64,000 nt of DNA, from the NCBI GenBank assembly GCA_021464245.1, contig JADCRB010000019.1:868001-932000 (forward strand), in the 5' to 3' direction. The DNA comes from Carallia brachiata. Its lineage: Eukaryota > Streptophyta > Magnoliopsida > Malpighiales > Rhizophoraceae. A program made the translations under genes and the position numbers. The notes beneath the pieces are model-generated. The model was not told the origin of the DNA, ran no database searches, and saw only the letters and a program-made list of their open reading frames with translations. This document shows, in pieces, positions 34,351 to 47,888 of this stretch (within the stretch, counting starts at the first letter, position 1; each line of letters starts with the position of its first letter).

Positions 34351-37300
34351 CATTAGTTGGGAATTATATTTAGCTTTTTTATTTTTTATTTTCGAACAAT
34401 GGAATAATATTGAGCTTCATTTTTAGATTTGTTGATGAATGAATGGATCCTTTACGATGTTATTTCAAATAGGGCCGTGTAAATTTGGACCTTTAATCAT
34501 ATTCATTTTCTTTTAGTCTGGTGTAGGATTTAAGAGGTGTTTTTTCTTTCTGTAAGTGTGATGACCGACGTACTCATAATGTATTTTTTATTTTTATTTA
34601 AAATTTATATATATATATAGATAGATTGGGATAAACCCTACATCCAACATCAAGACACGTTATCAGCTGACATTGCCTTCTCCACTAAATGGTTTTTTTT
34701 CCCTTTTTTTTTTTTTTTCTTGCTTCATTTTTAGGTGCTAGCCGTTGTTTGAGATGGTAAATTTCTTTGCATTTTGATGTCTTTGCTTTTGTCCTTCGAT
34801 TGCGTGAGCGATTGGACTTTGGATTGGTAACACTGAAAAGGGGAGAAAAGAAAAACTTTCCACAGGGCCAGCCTTTCTTTCAGGTTCCCTTTTGGCTTCC
34901 TTCTTTGTAGTTTCTTTGCTTACTTTTCTTCTGTTGCTTTCGTTAATTTGATTGCTTTGCTGTAACGATTTGGTCTTTGATGCTTTTTGAAATTTGTGGC
35001 TCCTCTCAATTTATGGGGGTCTACTTTTTGTTTTTTTCTCCTATAGTTCTCCGCTGTTTCTCTGCTCTTACTCACTAAGTCAAAGGCCTACAAATGAATA
35101 ACTCGTCTTAAAATAATTTAAAAAATAATAATACATGTGTAACTTGAAAAATTCGAAATTTGATATACTAAAAACTCAGAGATACATGAAACTTAAATGA
35201 TATGAGATCCGAAGCAATTCGACTAAAATCTGACTAGATCAATTTTGCCGCCTATTATAACATCAAACATGATAAATTGTAGTAGGAATAAGTTTATAAA
35301 TAGATTAGTAATTATTGGAAAGTTTAACTCTGTGTTAGTCACGAAAAAAATAGTCCAAACGATATGAATAATCTTCAAAATATGTATATAAATAGGATTG
35401 AATTGTCATTAATTGATGAATTGACAGTTAATATGATAAAATTTATTTAAACTAACCAGCATTTTATGCTTACCAGGAAAAAATTACTCAAAGTCCAAAT
35501 AACATTTAATGCCTCTCTTTTCTTTGTCCTTTGTCCAATTCGGTCTTGCCGAACAAGACTGACTTCTGACCAACCCGCCAAGGGTTGTAAGGTTGGACCA
35601 GGTAAGTTTCTAACAAATTTATTAACTGAATTTGAGTGATTTTTGTTGTCTAAGTGTTAAAATTATTTTTCGTCTTTATATTTCGTAGGTGTTAACTATT
35701 ACTTCAAATTGAGTAATTTTTATCATAGAAGCATAAAATGACAACTGTAATAAGTCAATTTTACCATGTCAATAATTCATGTATTAATTAATAGTGATTC
35801 AATGTTACTGACTCATTCGTATTTTTTTTTTAATTAGTGACCTTATTTCGGCTTCTTTTTTTTTTGTTATTAATTCAAATTTAGACTTTTCAATAGTTAC
35901 TAACCCAATAATAAACTTATCCCAAAGTATAAATACATAAACATGCATAAATCATTCTGTAACAAAGTTTTGAGAACTAATATGTAATTATAGTACAAAA
36001 CTTTGTATCAATCACATAGTTCGCCTAAGATACAAAACTATTTCAAGTGTAACCAACTAGCTATCTATGTATAGGCATGTTAACGTTTGTTGGTAATTAA
36101 GAATATTATAAGAGTAAATTCCCGGGTAATTAGCAAGATTGTAACAAAAAGCAAAAAAAAAAAAAAAAAACTTATTGTCTCATCTTTTGATAAATAAATT
36201 AGAAGATAGGTTCTATAACCATATGTTTTTACTAAAACAAGTGAAACCAATGCAAATTGTTATGCCAATGTTGTCTTCAAGTTCCATTATTCTTTAAGTT
36301 AGTCAACCTTGTCATTTATTATTATTATTTTTGATCTTGACCTTGTCATTTATTTAATTATTCTATAACCATGACCAACAAATTGGCTGTCACCATCTAT
36401 ATTATATTGCTCTATCTCGCGGGGGGAATAAAATAGAATTCGCTTTATATTTTTGTGAAACCAAGTCTTACGCCATCTCATTGAATTTCAAGCAATTAAC
36501 GAAGATGCCAAGGTAACGCTCAAATCAATCATACCAGTCTTGAGTGGTAGACAATATTATTACACGTTAAGAATAAGATGCCAATAACTTCGTATTATTA
36601 AGTGGGGATATAGCTAACTAAGATTCTTAATTTAATACGTTAATATTGCCTACCAACTCACTCAGCTAAAAGAGATTCTTGAAACATGGATGCATAATTG
36701 TTTATTGAAAATCGCTACACATAGTCACTTTTATCTTTTTATTTATAATTACTAAATAAAAATTAATACATGATAATTTTTTAATAATAAATTTATAATA
36801 TATTTAACTTTTTATATTTTAATAATCAATTAATACGTATCACATATAATGATTATAAAAATAATGAAAAATGATTAACGACTAAAAAAATCCTTATTAT
36901 TTATTATCCTTACCTACGTCACTCTTATTGTCAAGTTGGATCTTTTTGTTGACTTGGGAACAGGTGGCAGACGCGTATCGGACGGTGCGTAGAAGGGGTA
37001 AAAGTTGATTTAAGTAACCCAATTTGATGCACTTGAAATCTGATTCAATCTAACCAGCATTTATTGGAAGTCAATAACTTGTCCAAGATATTTAAAACAA
37101 AAATGATTCAAATCAGAATAGCCAAAATCCAAAATGATCAAAAACCTTATTGATCTGAATACCATGAAAACTGAATAATTTGAAGCCAAATATGAAAAAT
37201 TGAATCCACTGTCGATGAAACTCTTTAAACACAAAAACCACTCAATGTAAACTGGATGAACTCGAAATTCAGAATACCTAAAATGCCAATGAGCCAAGAC

Positions 37301-40014
37301 TTACCTGTTTGCCTCCTCTAGCCCAAACGCTATCAAAAATTGTGGCTGAAACTTTTTTAAGTGGGAAATTTTGGATTTTTTTTTAGTCTTGGAAGAGCAT
37401 TAAACTCGTACAAGTACAAGGGAGAACGAGAGATGTAAGTTGAACTCTAAACTACGCTCTCAACCAGCAAAGTCAGTACACACTTTAGTTAATACTTTGG
37501 ATTAGAAATTTTGGACCTTTAGTAACAACTGAGAAGGCAAAACATATTTTCTTACTGGAAAGAGTCCATTGGCCCATTTGGGTAGCTGTCTCAGTTCGAC
37601 CAAAACAATTTGTTAGAGGAATTATATTGTTGCCCCACATGATTGTTTTTCTATTTCTACAATCAAAATTCCTGTTCGAAGCACTCAGCTGTTAACACCA
37701 ACCCAAAAAAAATGAGTGTTTTTAAACCCATAAAAATGTTCATCTAAATTTACATAAAACGGTTTCCCATTTCACTATAACATTTTCTCATAGATCGACT
37801 ATATATAGTTTACTTAATTGTCGAATAGGATTTAATATATGTTTCTTAAAAAAAACTCAATGTATCATGTTCTTTGAAACATGGTGTAGAAATTGCAAAA
37901 AATATTTTGACCTAAGAGAAATGAAGGAACAATAGTTATGTTGAGTTTTACATAGAGAAAGGCAACGTTTTCTTGTAGTATTTGTCATCAACTATTGGTA
38001 TTGCAACTTTGCAAGACCTTTGCTATTTTGTACATTGAGAAATCTATACTCCATTTGTTCAAAAATAATTCCAATCCATATGATCTTTTTGGGGGGCTTC
38101 AAAATTTGGAGCACCCTTTCTTTCCATAGTTCAAAACTATGGTGCCTCATCTCATTGGTCGAACTTGTTATACATTGCTAATGAGCTGTTCTGAACCTGT
38201 CTAGCAAATGAATCCCACCGAAATAATTTCTTTTTCTTGTTTTTTTTTTTTTGGGAAAAAATAAAAGAAGTAAGGATGGCACTAACAATTTTATCAAAGA
38301 GGATTACGCTAAAACATTTTCTTCTAGACAAGCGAAATTTTATATTTTACTTTGTTACAAATTGTATTTCCAAACATATTAGAATTGATAGCCCATGTTT
38401 TTACAAATGAACAAACCTTTGCCCAGTTGGTCATTCAAAAATCCCTTTTAAAACATAATCTGGACATCAATATTCCAAAATAATTTTAAAAAGTACATTT
38501 AATTAACCGTTCAAACTAAATTTTAAATTTTATCCTGATTTACAAAAAGTTTAGAAATTGCCATGGAGCTGATCTTACCACTTGCAAGGTCCGGCCCGGC
38601 CTAGTGCCGCACTTTGAAAGTTCGTGGCCAATTGCCCAATTGGTACATGAAGTGTTAATCATCAAACATGGGTCAGTCTGTCATAGACTCACTGTGGAAA
38701 TTTGTGACCTTAATATGTATAACACTTCAATGAGCCAAAATTGCTAGGAAACTTTTCCTCAATTTCTTTCTTCTTTTCAAGTCTTGACACGCTTTTGAAA
38801 GATTCAAGTCCAAGTCGTCCATTAAAGCATCAGTTTCCAACATCCAGCTTTTTTATTCAAATGATTTTCAAAAGTCAATAAATAAGACACGCAGAATTCG
38901 AGATTGAAAGCAAAAGTTCATAGCTGAGCACACACGATTGAGGCATCCATCTAAAAAGATTGATCATGTAATTGTAGTAGATTGCACGGTTTTTGGGCGG
39001 CTTGTTGCGATTTAATAGCCAACTTTAAACGAAAAAAAATAATAATAACAAAAAGTGTATTTCATTGATGAGTTCTAACTACATAAAAGAAGTGACTTAT
39101 TAAGAATCGAATGGAGAATGCGTAACACTCTCATATTAAAGTAAATGATAAGAAAAGAAAATAACTGAGGAGAGAGTAAATAAGCCTGATACTTACCTTA
39201 TTAATATCGGTCTCAATGTCACAAGTAAGTCTCAATACTTACCTTAAGATTTAGGTCTTCAGTGTTTCTGTTGATTTTATGTCTAGAAAGATGGCTTTTC
39301 TAGTGAGTTTTAATGGCTGTTTAAGGGGTGGAATGACTTGAGCCTAGGTAGATGGTCATGTGGGCGGTATCAAAGTACTTGAGAATTAACAAGAGGAATC
39401 AGTGGACCTAGATGCTGGTGTTGGGAGCAGGCAAGATTTCGGTTGAAAAGGGATTGGGCCTTGGATGGGCCCACGACAAGGGGCCTCACCATGGACCTGA
39501 GTCGGCCGAGCTCATTAGTTGACCAGGACCAATATCCATATCACACAGAAAATTTTGACAATTTGTAGAAAGTCCGGTACTGAGTGGGTATTAGATTGAG
39601 ATGTCTTGAGTTCTAAAAGAGAGTGTGAGATTTACGAGAGAATAAAACTATCTAACCTCTTAATGAAAAAAGTAAAAAAAGAAAAAAGTTTCCAATTGGG
39701 TGATCCCGGGTTCAAATCCGAATTCTAGGCTTGGGATAATGTTTTGAAAAATGCCACTAGCAAACCAAGAAACCAAAAGTAATATCACCATATGAGTGGA
39801 AATAAGAACTAATCCTTATTCTGATGAAAGGTTTAGCATTAGAGTTATTGAGCTCTTAATTTTATGCGTAGGATTGGATCTTCTCTCCGCAAACCAAAAA
39901 TAATACTTAGAAAAAATCTTTCAATCATAATATTGACATGTGAGCGGGTTCAGTCTAATATCACCCGCCTGCAAAACTGATAAAAAAAAAAAAAACTACA
40001 AAAAAACTGAAAAT
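34351..40014. other. 5.7 kb without a recognised gene
   Basis: Mostly AT-rich. The stretch 34620-35090 looks like a leader or promoter (AAACCCTA at 34630, pyrimidine-rich, TTTCAG sites), but no ORF follows. A B-box-like GGGTTCAAATCC lies at 39708, near sequence resembling the SINE candidate at 17.4 kb. A- and T-runs occur at 36152, 38238 and 39979. The remainder holds nothing I can name. Confidence 0.45.
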
Positions 40015-40445
40015 CTCAATGGACTGGAACCAAATTGTTTGGTTGGATTAACTAATCTACACTTTCTAGCGTATTTCAGTGTTGCATACAACAACCTGTC
40101 AGGCAGGCTTTCCAAATATGAAGTAGTAGTTTGCAATAGTTGATCACAAAAGCTACGAAGGAAATCCATTTCTTTGCGGACCTCCTTTGGAGAGAAGTTG
40201 CAGTGCTGTTGATGACTCACCGCGATTGCCACCACCATATCCTGATGCAAGTGCTGGAAAATGGCATGATATTTTTGATCTTGTGTCCTTCTTTGCAAGT
40301 TTTTTGGCAACCTACATCATATTCTTGTTGGGTTTTGGAACTATTCTCTATGCCAATCCTTATTGCTGGCGTATGTGGTTCATGTTCATTGTGAATTCTA
40401 TAGATGAATGCTCTTTTTTCATTTCTTACACTATCCCAAATTGTT
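40015..40445 (+). pseudogene. receptor-like protein (LRR-RLP) 3' fragment
   Basis: This is the C-terminal end of a Cf-9-class receptor-like protein, a cell-surface LRR protein without a kinase. Readable in pieces: last LRR (LHFLAYFSVAYNNLSGRL), then after a frame change the LRR cap (SYEGNPFLCGPPLERSC, about 40153-40203), an acidic juxtamembrane stretch, one membrane span (about 40265-40350, FDLVSFFASFLATYIIFLLG) and a short basic tail (YCWRMWFMF). At least one frameshift lies at about 40115-40140. Nothing upstream of 40015 continues the LRR array, so only the last ~140 codons remain. Inactive as given. Confidence 0.8.
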
Positions 40446-41640
40446 TGCTAGATTATGTGGGTGAGCAATTTTTGTGGGTAAGTTTTGGAGATGATCTTGA
40501 ATGTACTTTCTTCATTTTGTTGTTGTTGTGGTGTTTTGTGTCCCACTTGTCCAAATATTGAAAAAAGAAGGAATTTATTACATTTTTTCCAGCAAAAGGA
40601 ATATATTACATTAGATATACATTGAATTAGATTATTAGATAAGAATAAATTTGAGTACATAATAAATTATTAAATTATTATACTTCAATCAAAATTCTCG
40701 CAACTTTATATAGTTAATTAGTGAGCTACAGCACTCTTAACACCAAAAATTATTATGTTTTATTATTATTATTATTTTGTCCTTTAAAATTAGTAGTTTA
40801 ATAATGAAGGAGGAAATCAGGTCGAACCATGCCTATTCCAACTTGGTTTCGATTTCCATTCGGTTTAATAAGCAAATGGTCCCATCTATTTTAATAATTT
40901 CACTCAATTTTTTTTTGTTTAATTTTTGTGAAAAAAAATTAATTTGAATTGGAATCAGAAGAAGAATCATTCAATAATTGGAAATAGAAATGGACCACTA
41001 AACCCAATAGTCAGTTCTAGTTCCACCAAACTCGACTCTGAACTTGATACTAGAAACAGGTGGCCCATCAGTCTGGCATAATTTCCCCCAAAAAACAAAT
41101 GGTGAACTAAACTCTACTATCTGATTTAAGTGCATCTAACCCTTTATTGACACCATAATAATTATAATTTGTAGAGATTGAGAGAATTAGTTCGATTATG
41201 TAGTTAATAACTAACAGATATTATAATGAAAAGAAATAATAATAGGATAAAGATTGGTGGACAGGATATGGTGGACGGGAATGAAATAAGAAAAATTTTT
41301 GTACAATCAGTTTGGATTATTTGTGCAACGAGATGATAAATTATTGAAATAAAATTTAAAAGTATGTTTTTATCTATTTTTTTATTACAAAAATGAAGCA
41401 TTTGATTGCACAAATAAGTTAGTTAGTTACACAAAAAATTTTTTTTTGTCTGTTCTGCGTTTTCTTTTTCGCGTCTACGTATCAGTGCTTGTAATAATAA
41501 AGCATTGAAAAATAAACAAATGGTTATTCCTTCGGCAACTTGCCGTTATATAGCAACGAACAACAACGACATATGATTCCACCAACCAACCAAAAAACAA
41601 CAAAAAGGGCCTTTGCGTTTCTCAAAGACATTTCAAATTC
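40446..41640. other. intergenic, upstream of the tubby-like gene
   Basis: AT-rich, no gene recognised. The last ~130 bases before 41770 are probably the leader of the tubby-like gene; no firm TATA box was chosen. Confidence 0.4.
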
Positions 41641-41769
41641 AAATCTTCGTCCCGCTTATTTCCCTTAATTTAATTATATGCAAATTTAAAACCTTTTTCA
41701 GTCACTTGCAGTCTGAACTCGGAACTTATAGGACTCTCCCAAATTCTCACCCACAACCAACCAACAACA

Positions 41770-44700
41770 ATGGCAGAAATGAAGAAACCCACAGTAGCAC
41801 TGAAGCAACAACTTTCATGTTGCGACTCCCTCCAAGTCAATCTTCTAAGTGACCCCAAAATGGATTCTGAATCCTGTGAAGAAGAAAGACCCTTGGCCTT
41901 CGCAGATGTCTTCACTGCAAACAAAGAGAACAACGCCAAATTCTTCTGTGGAGACAAAGAAAACGCTGTGCCTCCCACAAACGCCAACTCAACACCTAGA
42001 AATGGATCTGTTTCTGGTTTTTCAGAGCAGCAGCTTTCGCTTTCAGGTGTAAAGTTGAAATCTTTGTCAACTGGAAGAGTCCTGAAGCCATCTTCTCTGC
42101 AGTTGTGCATGCAACTGAATGAGCCTCAAAAGGGTTTCAAGTCCAGGACATGGGACCCCGTTGTGGAGTCTGACTACTCTGCTTCTTCGAGTATTTGGGA
42201 CTTTTCTGATTCTGAGACTGCCCCTGCTTCCTCTTGGTCTGCTTTGCCTAATAGGTTCGTTGATACCCTTTTCCTGAATTTTTCTTTTTTACTAAATTTT
42301 CTGGTTTTTTTTGTTTTTTACTCACTTTGGCATGCCAATTTGGTGAATTGGGTGTGATTATTGCAGGGCATTACTGTGTAGGCCATTGCCTTTGGATGTA
42401 GGGACATGTACATGTGTTATTTTGAAGGAAGCATTGCCCAAAGGGTTGGAAGGGGGTACATTCTACTCACTTTATACTAATGTAAGACTGTTTTCATTCT
42501 TGTATAGTTTTTCTTCTTTTCCTGAATTTTTCTTATCGTTTCTAAGATTTTGATCAACTGTACTAACTTTGAGTTAAGTACCTTTGTGAATAGTTGACTC
42601 TATGTTGGAATTAGAATAGGAGAAGTGTGACGTATATGGTGAGACAGCGGGCAACTTTTAATGACAGCGCTATGTTCGAAATTTATATGGACCTTTTAGC
42701 CTCAGTGAACATATTACTAATTTGCAGCGTCTATCTATTTACATCTTAACTCAAAGTGGTTGAATTTTTAGTTGATTGATTACTTTCTGATTCTCGCCGT
42801 AACTGGGTTCATGCTTCTGGCATTTAAGTTTGCAATGTTTAACACATTTTTCCTGTTGAAGTCTCAAAGCTTTTGGGTGGTCATGGAGTGTGTAAAATTT
42901 TAGCTTGTTGTCAGGTGAAATAACTTCTCTTTTTGCAGAGCTGATGTTATTTTCTGAGAAAAATACAAAATGTATTTTAAATAAGTGATAAGGGAAAATT
43001 ATTATTTTCACTGTAAATATTTTATTTTGTAAATATTTATAAAAATAAGTTATTTTACAGTAAACAAACAGACCTTAAGTCAACTTTTTATTGTGAAGCC
43101 TTTTCATTTACTAGTAAAGATCATAGCTAAAGGTTTAAGTAATGGAGCAAAGAAAAATCTAGTTCTGCCTCAAATTTATGAGCATCGACTGTGATGACTT
43201 CGGTGCCCGTTCTTCTTGCTAGTTGTGACTAATTTAGCAAAAAGGAAAATGATTATAATCACAAATATGATGTCTCTGGCCTTCAACTGTTTTTCTAAAA
43301 CAATGGCCCTTAACTGCATTTGTGGATACAAAACACTAACACAGAGACCGTGAAGTTGAATATGAAGAAGGGAAATTAAACAATGGAATCATTCGAGCTT
43401 TTGATGTAAATGATGTTGTTATGATGTGCATTGTATTGAACTTGCGTCTTATTAGGGTGGCAGTGCATTCAGAGTTCCCAGGTACACACTTTCGAAGGAT
43501 CTCAAAATGCAACATTGCTTCATAACCACTGTTGTCACATGACTCTGAAGAACCATGTCGCAATTAATTAAGCATTTCTCTTTCGAAATTCTATTGTGTC
43601 CATATCTTGTTAATGCATACCAAAATTGTAGGAAGGACGGGGAAGAGAGAACCGGAAACTAGCTCTAGCTCACCATAAGCGGAGGAATGGAATTTCAGAA
43701 TATACTGTAGCTCATAATGTGAGGGGACTTATTTCTGGCTCCGATGAGAGTTTTGTTGGCAATGTAACTGCTAACCTCGTGGGTTCCAAGTATCACATAT
43801 GGAATCAGGTTTGCTTCTCTGTCCACGCAACTATACTAAATGAACGAGATATCCTCTTGGCATACGAAAGGGCATGTCTGTATGATTGTCAACCTAAGTG
43901 GTTAATTATGTTGGATTGCAGGCTGGCCATCTCTCAATAAAACAATGCACTAATCCCCTATTAGGTGTAGTTGAGTAAGGCGGCTCTCTCCCTGCCCTTC
44001 TTCTGTCTTTCTTACTCCTCTTCTGGATTTAATATTTCCTTTGCTTCTACAGATTCATGCCAACAGTAGCCTCATGGACAGGAAGTTACAGGCGCATGAA
44101 GGTGTACATACCCAAGCACCAGTCTATGCAGCTAAAGAACACAGCCCAGGTGAAGCTTATTACACTCCAGAACTCACTTCTTCAGCTCATTAAGCATGTG
44201 ATCCAATATGTTTGGTATTTATTGCAATGACCACTCAAAAAATGAATCGAGGACTCATACCCATCTTGTTTTTGCTGTAGACGCAACACATTAATGGTCT
44301 GTCCAATGATTGGGAGGGAAAAGTGGACAAAGTGCATAAGCTATGGTCAAGAGCACCACATTATAACACTGTAAGCTTTTGGGGGCATTTTTCTCAAGTA
44401 GAAAAGAGCTGACCGTTGGAAACAATATGCCCATATAATCAACCTTGTACATTGTCAGATCAGAAGGCAATACGAGTTGGACTTTAGAGACAGGGGAAGA
44501 GCTGGACTGGGAATCCAAAGCTCAGTGAAAAATTTTCAGCTTACATTGGAGGTGCAATGAATTCTCCTGAACTTGAGACATATATATACAAACAAAGTAA
44601 CTGTTAGTGATATGAAGTTTCTGATTGGTAGATATCCCTTTTTTTCCCCAGGAAAATGGAAAGCAGACTGTTTTACAGCTTGGAAGGGTGGGGAAGTCGA

Positions 44701-44943
44701 AGTTTGTGATGGATTTCAGGTACAAGTCCATGTCTTTCTTGTATTGTGACTTTGAATGCAAAATCCTGTCCTTAAAGACCTTGAAAAATCTGTTTATCTT
44801 CGAAATGATCAGGAAACTGCAAAAGGGTACTGCACATCTTGACATTTTCTTTTTTTTTTTTTTCAAGACATCCTTTGACAGGCTACCAAGCATTTTGCAT
44901 ATGTTTGGCTTCAATAGATTCAAAACTATGTTGCATAGTGTAA
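41770..44943 (+). CDS. TLP8: tubby-like protein 8 type (no F-box), nine exons
   Basis: Spliced gene read by eye. Coding exons: 41770-42254, 42367-42481, 43632-43808, 43922-43974, 44053-44149, 44281-44370, 44459-44551, 44652-44719 and 44868-44943. All introns are GT-AG and phases agree. They give 1254 nt, 417 aa plus TAA. Residues 1-160 are low in order and lack the F-box of most plant tubby-like proteins. Residues about 162-417 form the tubby domain: LPLDVGTCTCVI, YSLYTN, GSDESFVGNV, the basic SYRRMKVYIPKH, SSVKNFQLTLE, and the closing DFRHPLTGYQAFCICLASIDS motif. Tubby domains bind phosphoinositides at the plasma membrane. Absence of the F-box and the size match Arabidopsis TLP8 (about 400 aa). 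Two KEN tripeptides (52-54 and 63-65) sit in the N-terminal part. Intron 2 carries a MITE fragment. Confidence 0.9.
42892..43077 (+). mobile_element. MITE fragment in intron 2 of the tubby-like gene
   Basis: About 185 bp homologous to the right part of the MITE candidate at 4261-4540 (shared AAATTATTATTTT, ACTGTAAATATTTT, AAGTTATTTTACAGTAAA, AACAGA then TTA). The left end is missing. Confidence 0.6.
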
Positions 44944-45032
44944 TCACTGGCTGCTACTACTACGTTCCAGTTGGAATTCTACCTCAGAAACATTGGTTGC
45001 GCTTCTGTTTCAGCCTTCCCTTCTGACCTTGC

Positions 45033-45108
45033 CAGGGCAATCAGACAAGGGTCAGCTGGTTGACATCTGATCAGGGCAATCAGACAAGAGTCAGCTGGTT
45101 GGCATCTG
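45033..45108 (+). repeat. two 37-bp repeats downstream of the tubby-like gene
   Basis: A sequence beginning CAGGGCAATCAGACAAG occurs at 45033-45069 and 45072-45108 with period 39 and two mismatches. It lies about 90 bases after the stop codon, likely within the 3'UTR. Confidence 0.85.
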
Positions 45109-46464
45109 TTCTTTCATTTTTCTGCTTGCAATTTTCTGATATTTTAGCATGCTAACATTTATCTTCTGCGTGCATGGTTCATCTTTGTTATTAAGTGCAA
45201 CTCTAATCTAATCTATCCTGAGAACTTCTGGATTCACTTTCCCGTTACCTTCAAAATTTTTTGTTGTGCTTCTAAAGTCGATTTTATTTACAAGATGGTG
45301 CAATTTGCGAACTCATTTCATGTGGAGTTAAAAGCTATTTTATATAAAAAAGAAAAAAAAAAAAAAGGGTGTTGCAGTACTGAAAAGAGCATTAATACAT
45401 GTGTTTATTTTTTTATGTTATTATATAATAAGACTGATAATTTTTATAATAAATATTAAAAATTATTATTTATTACAAATGACATTATCAATTTTGTTGT
45501 AAAATGTATCAATTCGTTGTCAAACCCCTAAGCCTTATTTAAGAAGGAAAAAAGTATTGCATGATAACTCGCATTGTATTTATTTTCAAACTAGAAAGGG
45601 CACGACAGATGTGATATAAAAACATTTATTATTGCTTTTTTCGAAAGTTTGTATTTTACTTTTATTTATTTTTATATAATTATTTATTAAATTAATTAAA
45701 AAATAATTTAATTGATGCTTATATTTGTTTTAAAAATGAGTTTTATGGATGCAAAAAATAGTATTTACGGGATAGATATATAATAATTAAGCTATTGTTT
45801 TTTATAATTAAATAATTAATATTTATAATAAAAATTAATAAAAAATATATTTATATTTATTATATACATTAATTATTTAATTAAATAAAATAATTAATTA
45901 ATTATTATACGTGCATCTATTTTTTCTTACCTCTACATATAATTTACGTTTTAAAATTGAAGATTTAGAATTCTGAATCTTTTCAATGCGGTGGATCTTC
46001 TCTTCTAAATAATAATAATAATAATATAAAAATGTACTTGGAACCCACCAAAGGCACCCCGTCCCATCAGAGAATTATGGATATGGATCCCTGAAGGAGC
46101 TTCGGCTGCTGCTACAAGCGCTTGGGCGGTGTGGAAGCGGACCCATCCAGCGTTTGTCTTTGGGCTCTGGTCCATACAATGCAGTTTTTTTATTTTTTTT
46201 TGGACGAATTGTTTTTGACTTTTTTTTTTAACTTGGACGTAATTTTTTATTCGCCAAAATTGAAAATTCTTCGTTCATGCAATATAATAGTTTTTTTTTT
46301 TCAAAATTGAATGACTCGTTTTAATTTTTCCGGTACATTAGAAAATAGATTAATTTTTTTTATGGAGTCTCCAACTCCAAGCCTCCAAATCATTTTAATA
46401 TAGTTTACATATAAAATGTAACCAATACGATAATAAGGAAATATATTATCGTGTGGGCGAACGC
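45109..46464. other. AT-rich intergenic
   Basis: No gene recognised. A- and T-runs near 45350 and 46180; a short less AT-rich patch at 46035-46160. Confidence 0.5.
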
Positions 46465-46932
46465 GAAAGTAGTGCTATACTTCTACAGTTGTCTCTAATG
46501 TGAGCCAGCTTGTGCTATGGATCGCAAGGAGGTTGTTGGATTCGTCCCCTTCTCTAGTGTTTGTGCTCCTCATGGGCTTTAGGATTTGGGTGGTGGTGGC
46601 GTTTTTGGGGTCTCTGGTGGCTCTGTCTTGTAGTGTTGCCTAGTTCTCTATCCGGGTTCTTGGTGGTTTTCCTGGCTGTGCTCCCTTCTCTCCTACACAG
46701 TGGGTGGGTGGGTGGGTTGGGCCTTAGCCTGTGCGTTTTCTGGCTTGCAGGGTTCGCTGTTAGAGTTGAGCTCCTACTGTTGTGGGATGGATTCTGTTGT
46801 CTAGGATAGTTGGTGTCCGCTATTTTATAATGTTAGGACAGGCTCTTTGGACCGACTCTTTATGTACCTTTTTTAGATTTTAATGAAATCTCATTTCTTG
46901 AGTGTTATAAAAAAAAAAATGTGAAAGTAGTG
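46465..46932 (+). mobile_element. LINE 3' end with target duplication
   Basis: GAAAGTAGTG at 46465-46474 and 46923-46932 flank an insert of about 448 bp, GT-rich with a typical plant LINE 3'UTR ending (TTTTAGATTTTAATGAAATC..., then an A-run at 46909-46919). The matching flanks extend imperfectly (GYGAAAGTAGTGYTA). No domain is readable, so it is a 5'-truncated copy made mostly of 3'UTR. Confidence 0.6.
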
Positions 46933-47843
46933 TTAAAACTGAAACACAAATTAATTTGAAGCTTCAAATTGATCCGGATTAAAATCGTGTATTTATAAAT
47001 TCACGCATTTTCGGCTAATTTCTTCTTCTTTAAATTCGAGTTTCATTCACATAATACACTAACATCCAATCATTGGACTTTGGACCCACGAGAAGTTAAA
47101 TTCCTTGGAGTGGTTCAGTAGTTAAGGTGATAGTGGGGCAACAACCAGTACTTATTCTACCAAGATGGATAGACTTATGACTCAAATGAAAATTTAAGAT
47201 ATGTCCCAGTATGATGGTGACGGATATATTATTATGTCAGTAGCATATTCTTTATTCTGCTGTGAAAAGCATAAGTAAAAAATCAGTACATACTATTGTT
47301 TTAATATGAGATGCATAAAGGTTGAGAATATAATATTAAATTTTAAATTCGTTAATATTATATTTATTATTAAAAAAATTTATTCTAGTTTAATAGTATT
47401 TTGATAATAAACTTTTTTTATAGATAAGATTAAATGAGGATATTAGTGATGAACCACAACCTCGATTTATAAGTGTAATAATCAGTATATCTATAATATA
47501 CATTTTTTGTTGAAAAAAAAAAAAAATTCTTGAAATGTAATGGAGACACATTTACTTCCAAGGTCTTCTTTGCCATTTTGGCTTGTCGCCAAAAAAGGGC
47601 ATTTACTGCCATTATAGCAACCAACGTCTCCAACAAACCAAATGTTAGGAATGTTCTCATCCCATTTAATAAAAGGGAAGTACTTGTGGGCACATTCTGG
47701 TATACGCAGTATAATTTTATACTATTTAGAGAACATTTGATACTACATATATTGATTGTACATGTATATCTACCATATTTCTGTTATATGGCACCAAAAC
47801 ATTATTCATATGTTATAAAATAGGAGTTGAGATCGAGAACTTC
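46933..47843. other. AT-rich intergenic
   Basis: Nothing recognised. A short stretch near 47110-47135 (GGTTCAGTAGTTAAGG) looks faintly tRNA-like, but no matching B-box follows. Confidence 0.5.
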
Positions 47844-47888
47844 CTTACCAGAGTTTCTTTTTTTTTTTTGACATGAAAGTGCGCAATA

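Noticed and set aside
39706..39725. tRNA-like B-box GGGTTCAAATCC near 39708
   Set aside because: No A-box or cloverleaf around it; at most a SINE remnant.
44522..45026. ORFs of 133-141 aa on both strands at the end of the tubby-like gene
   Set aside because: The plus-strand one reads through exon 8 and its intron in the wrong continuation; the true exon 9 is in another frame. The minus one is a shadow.
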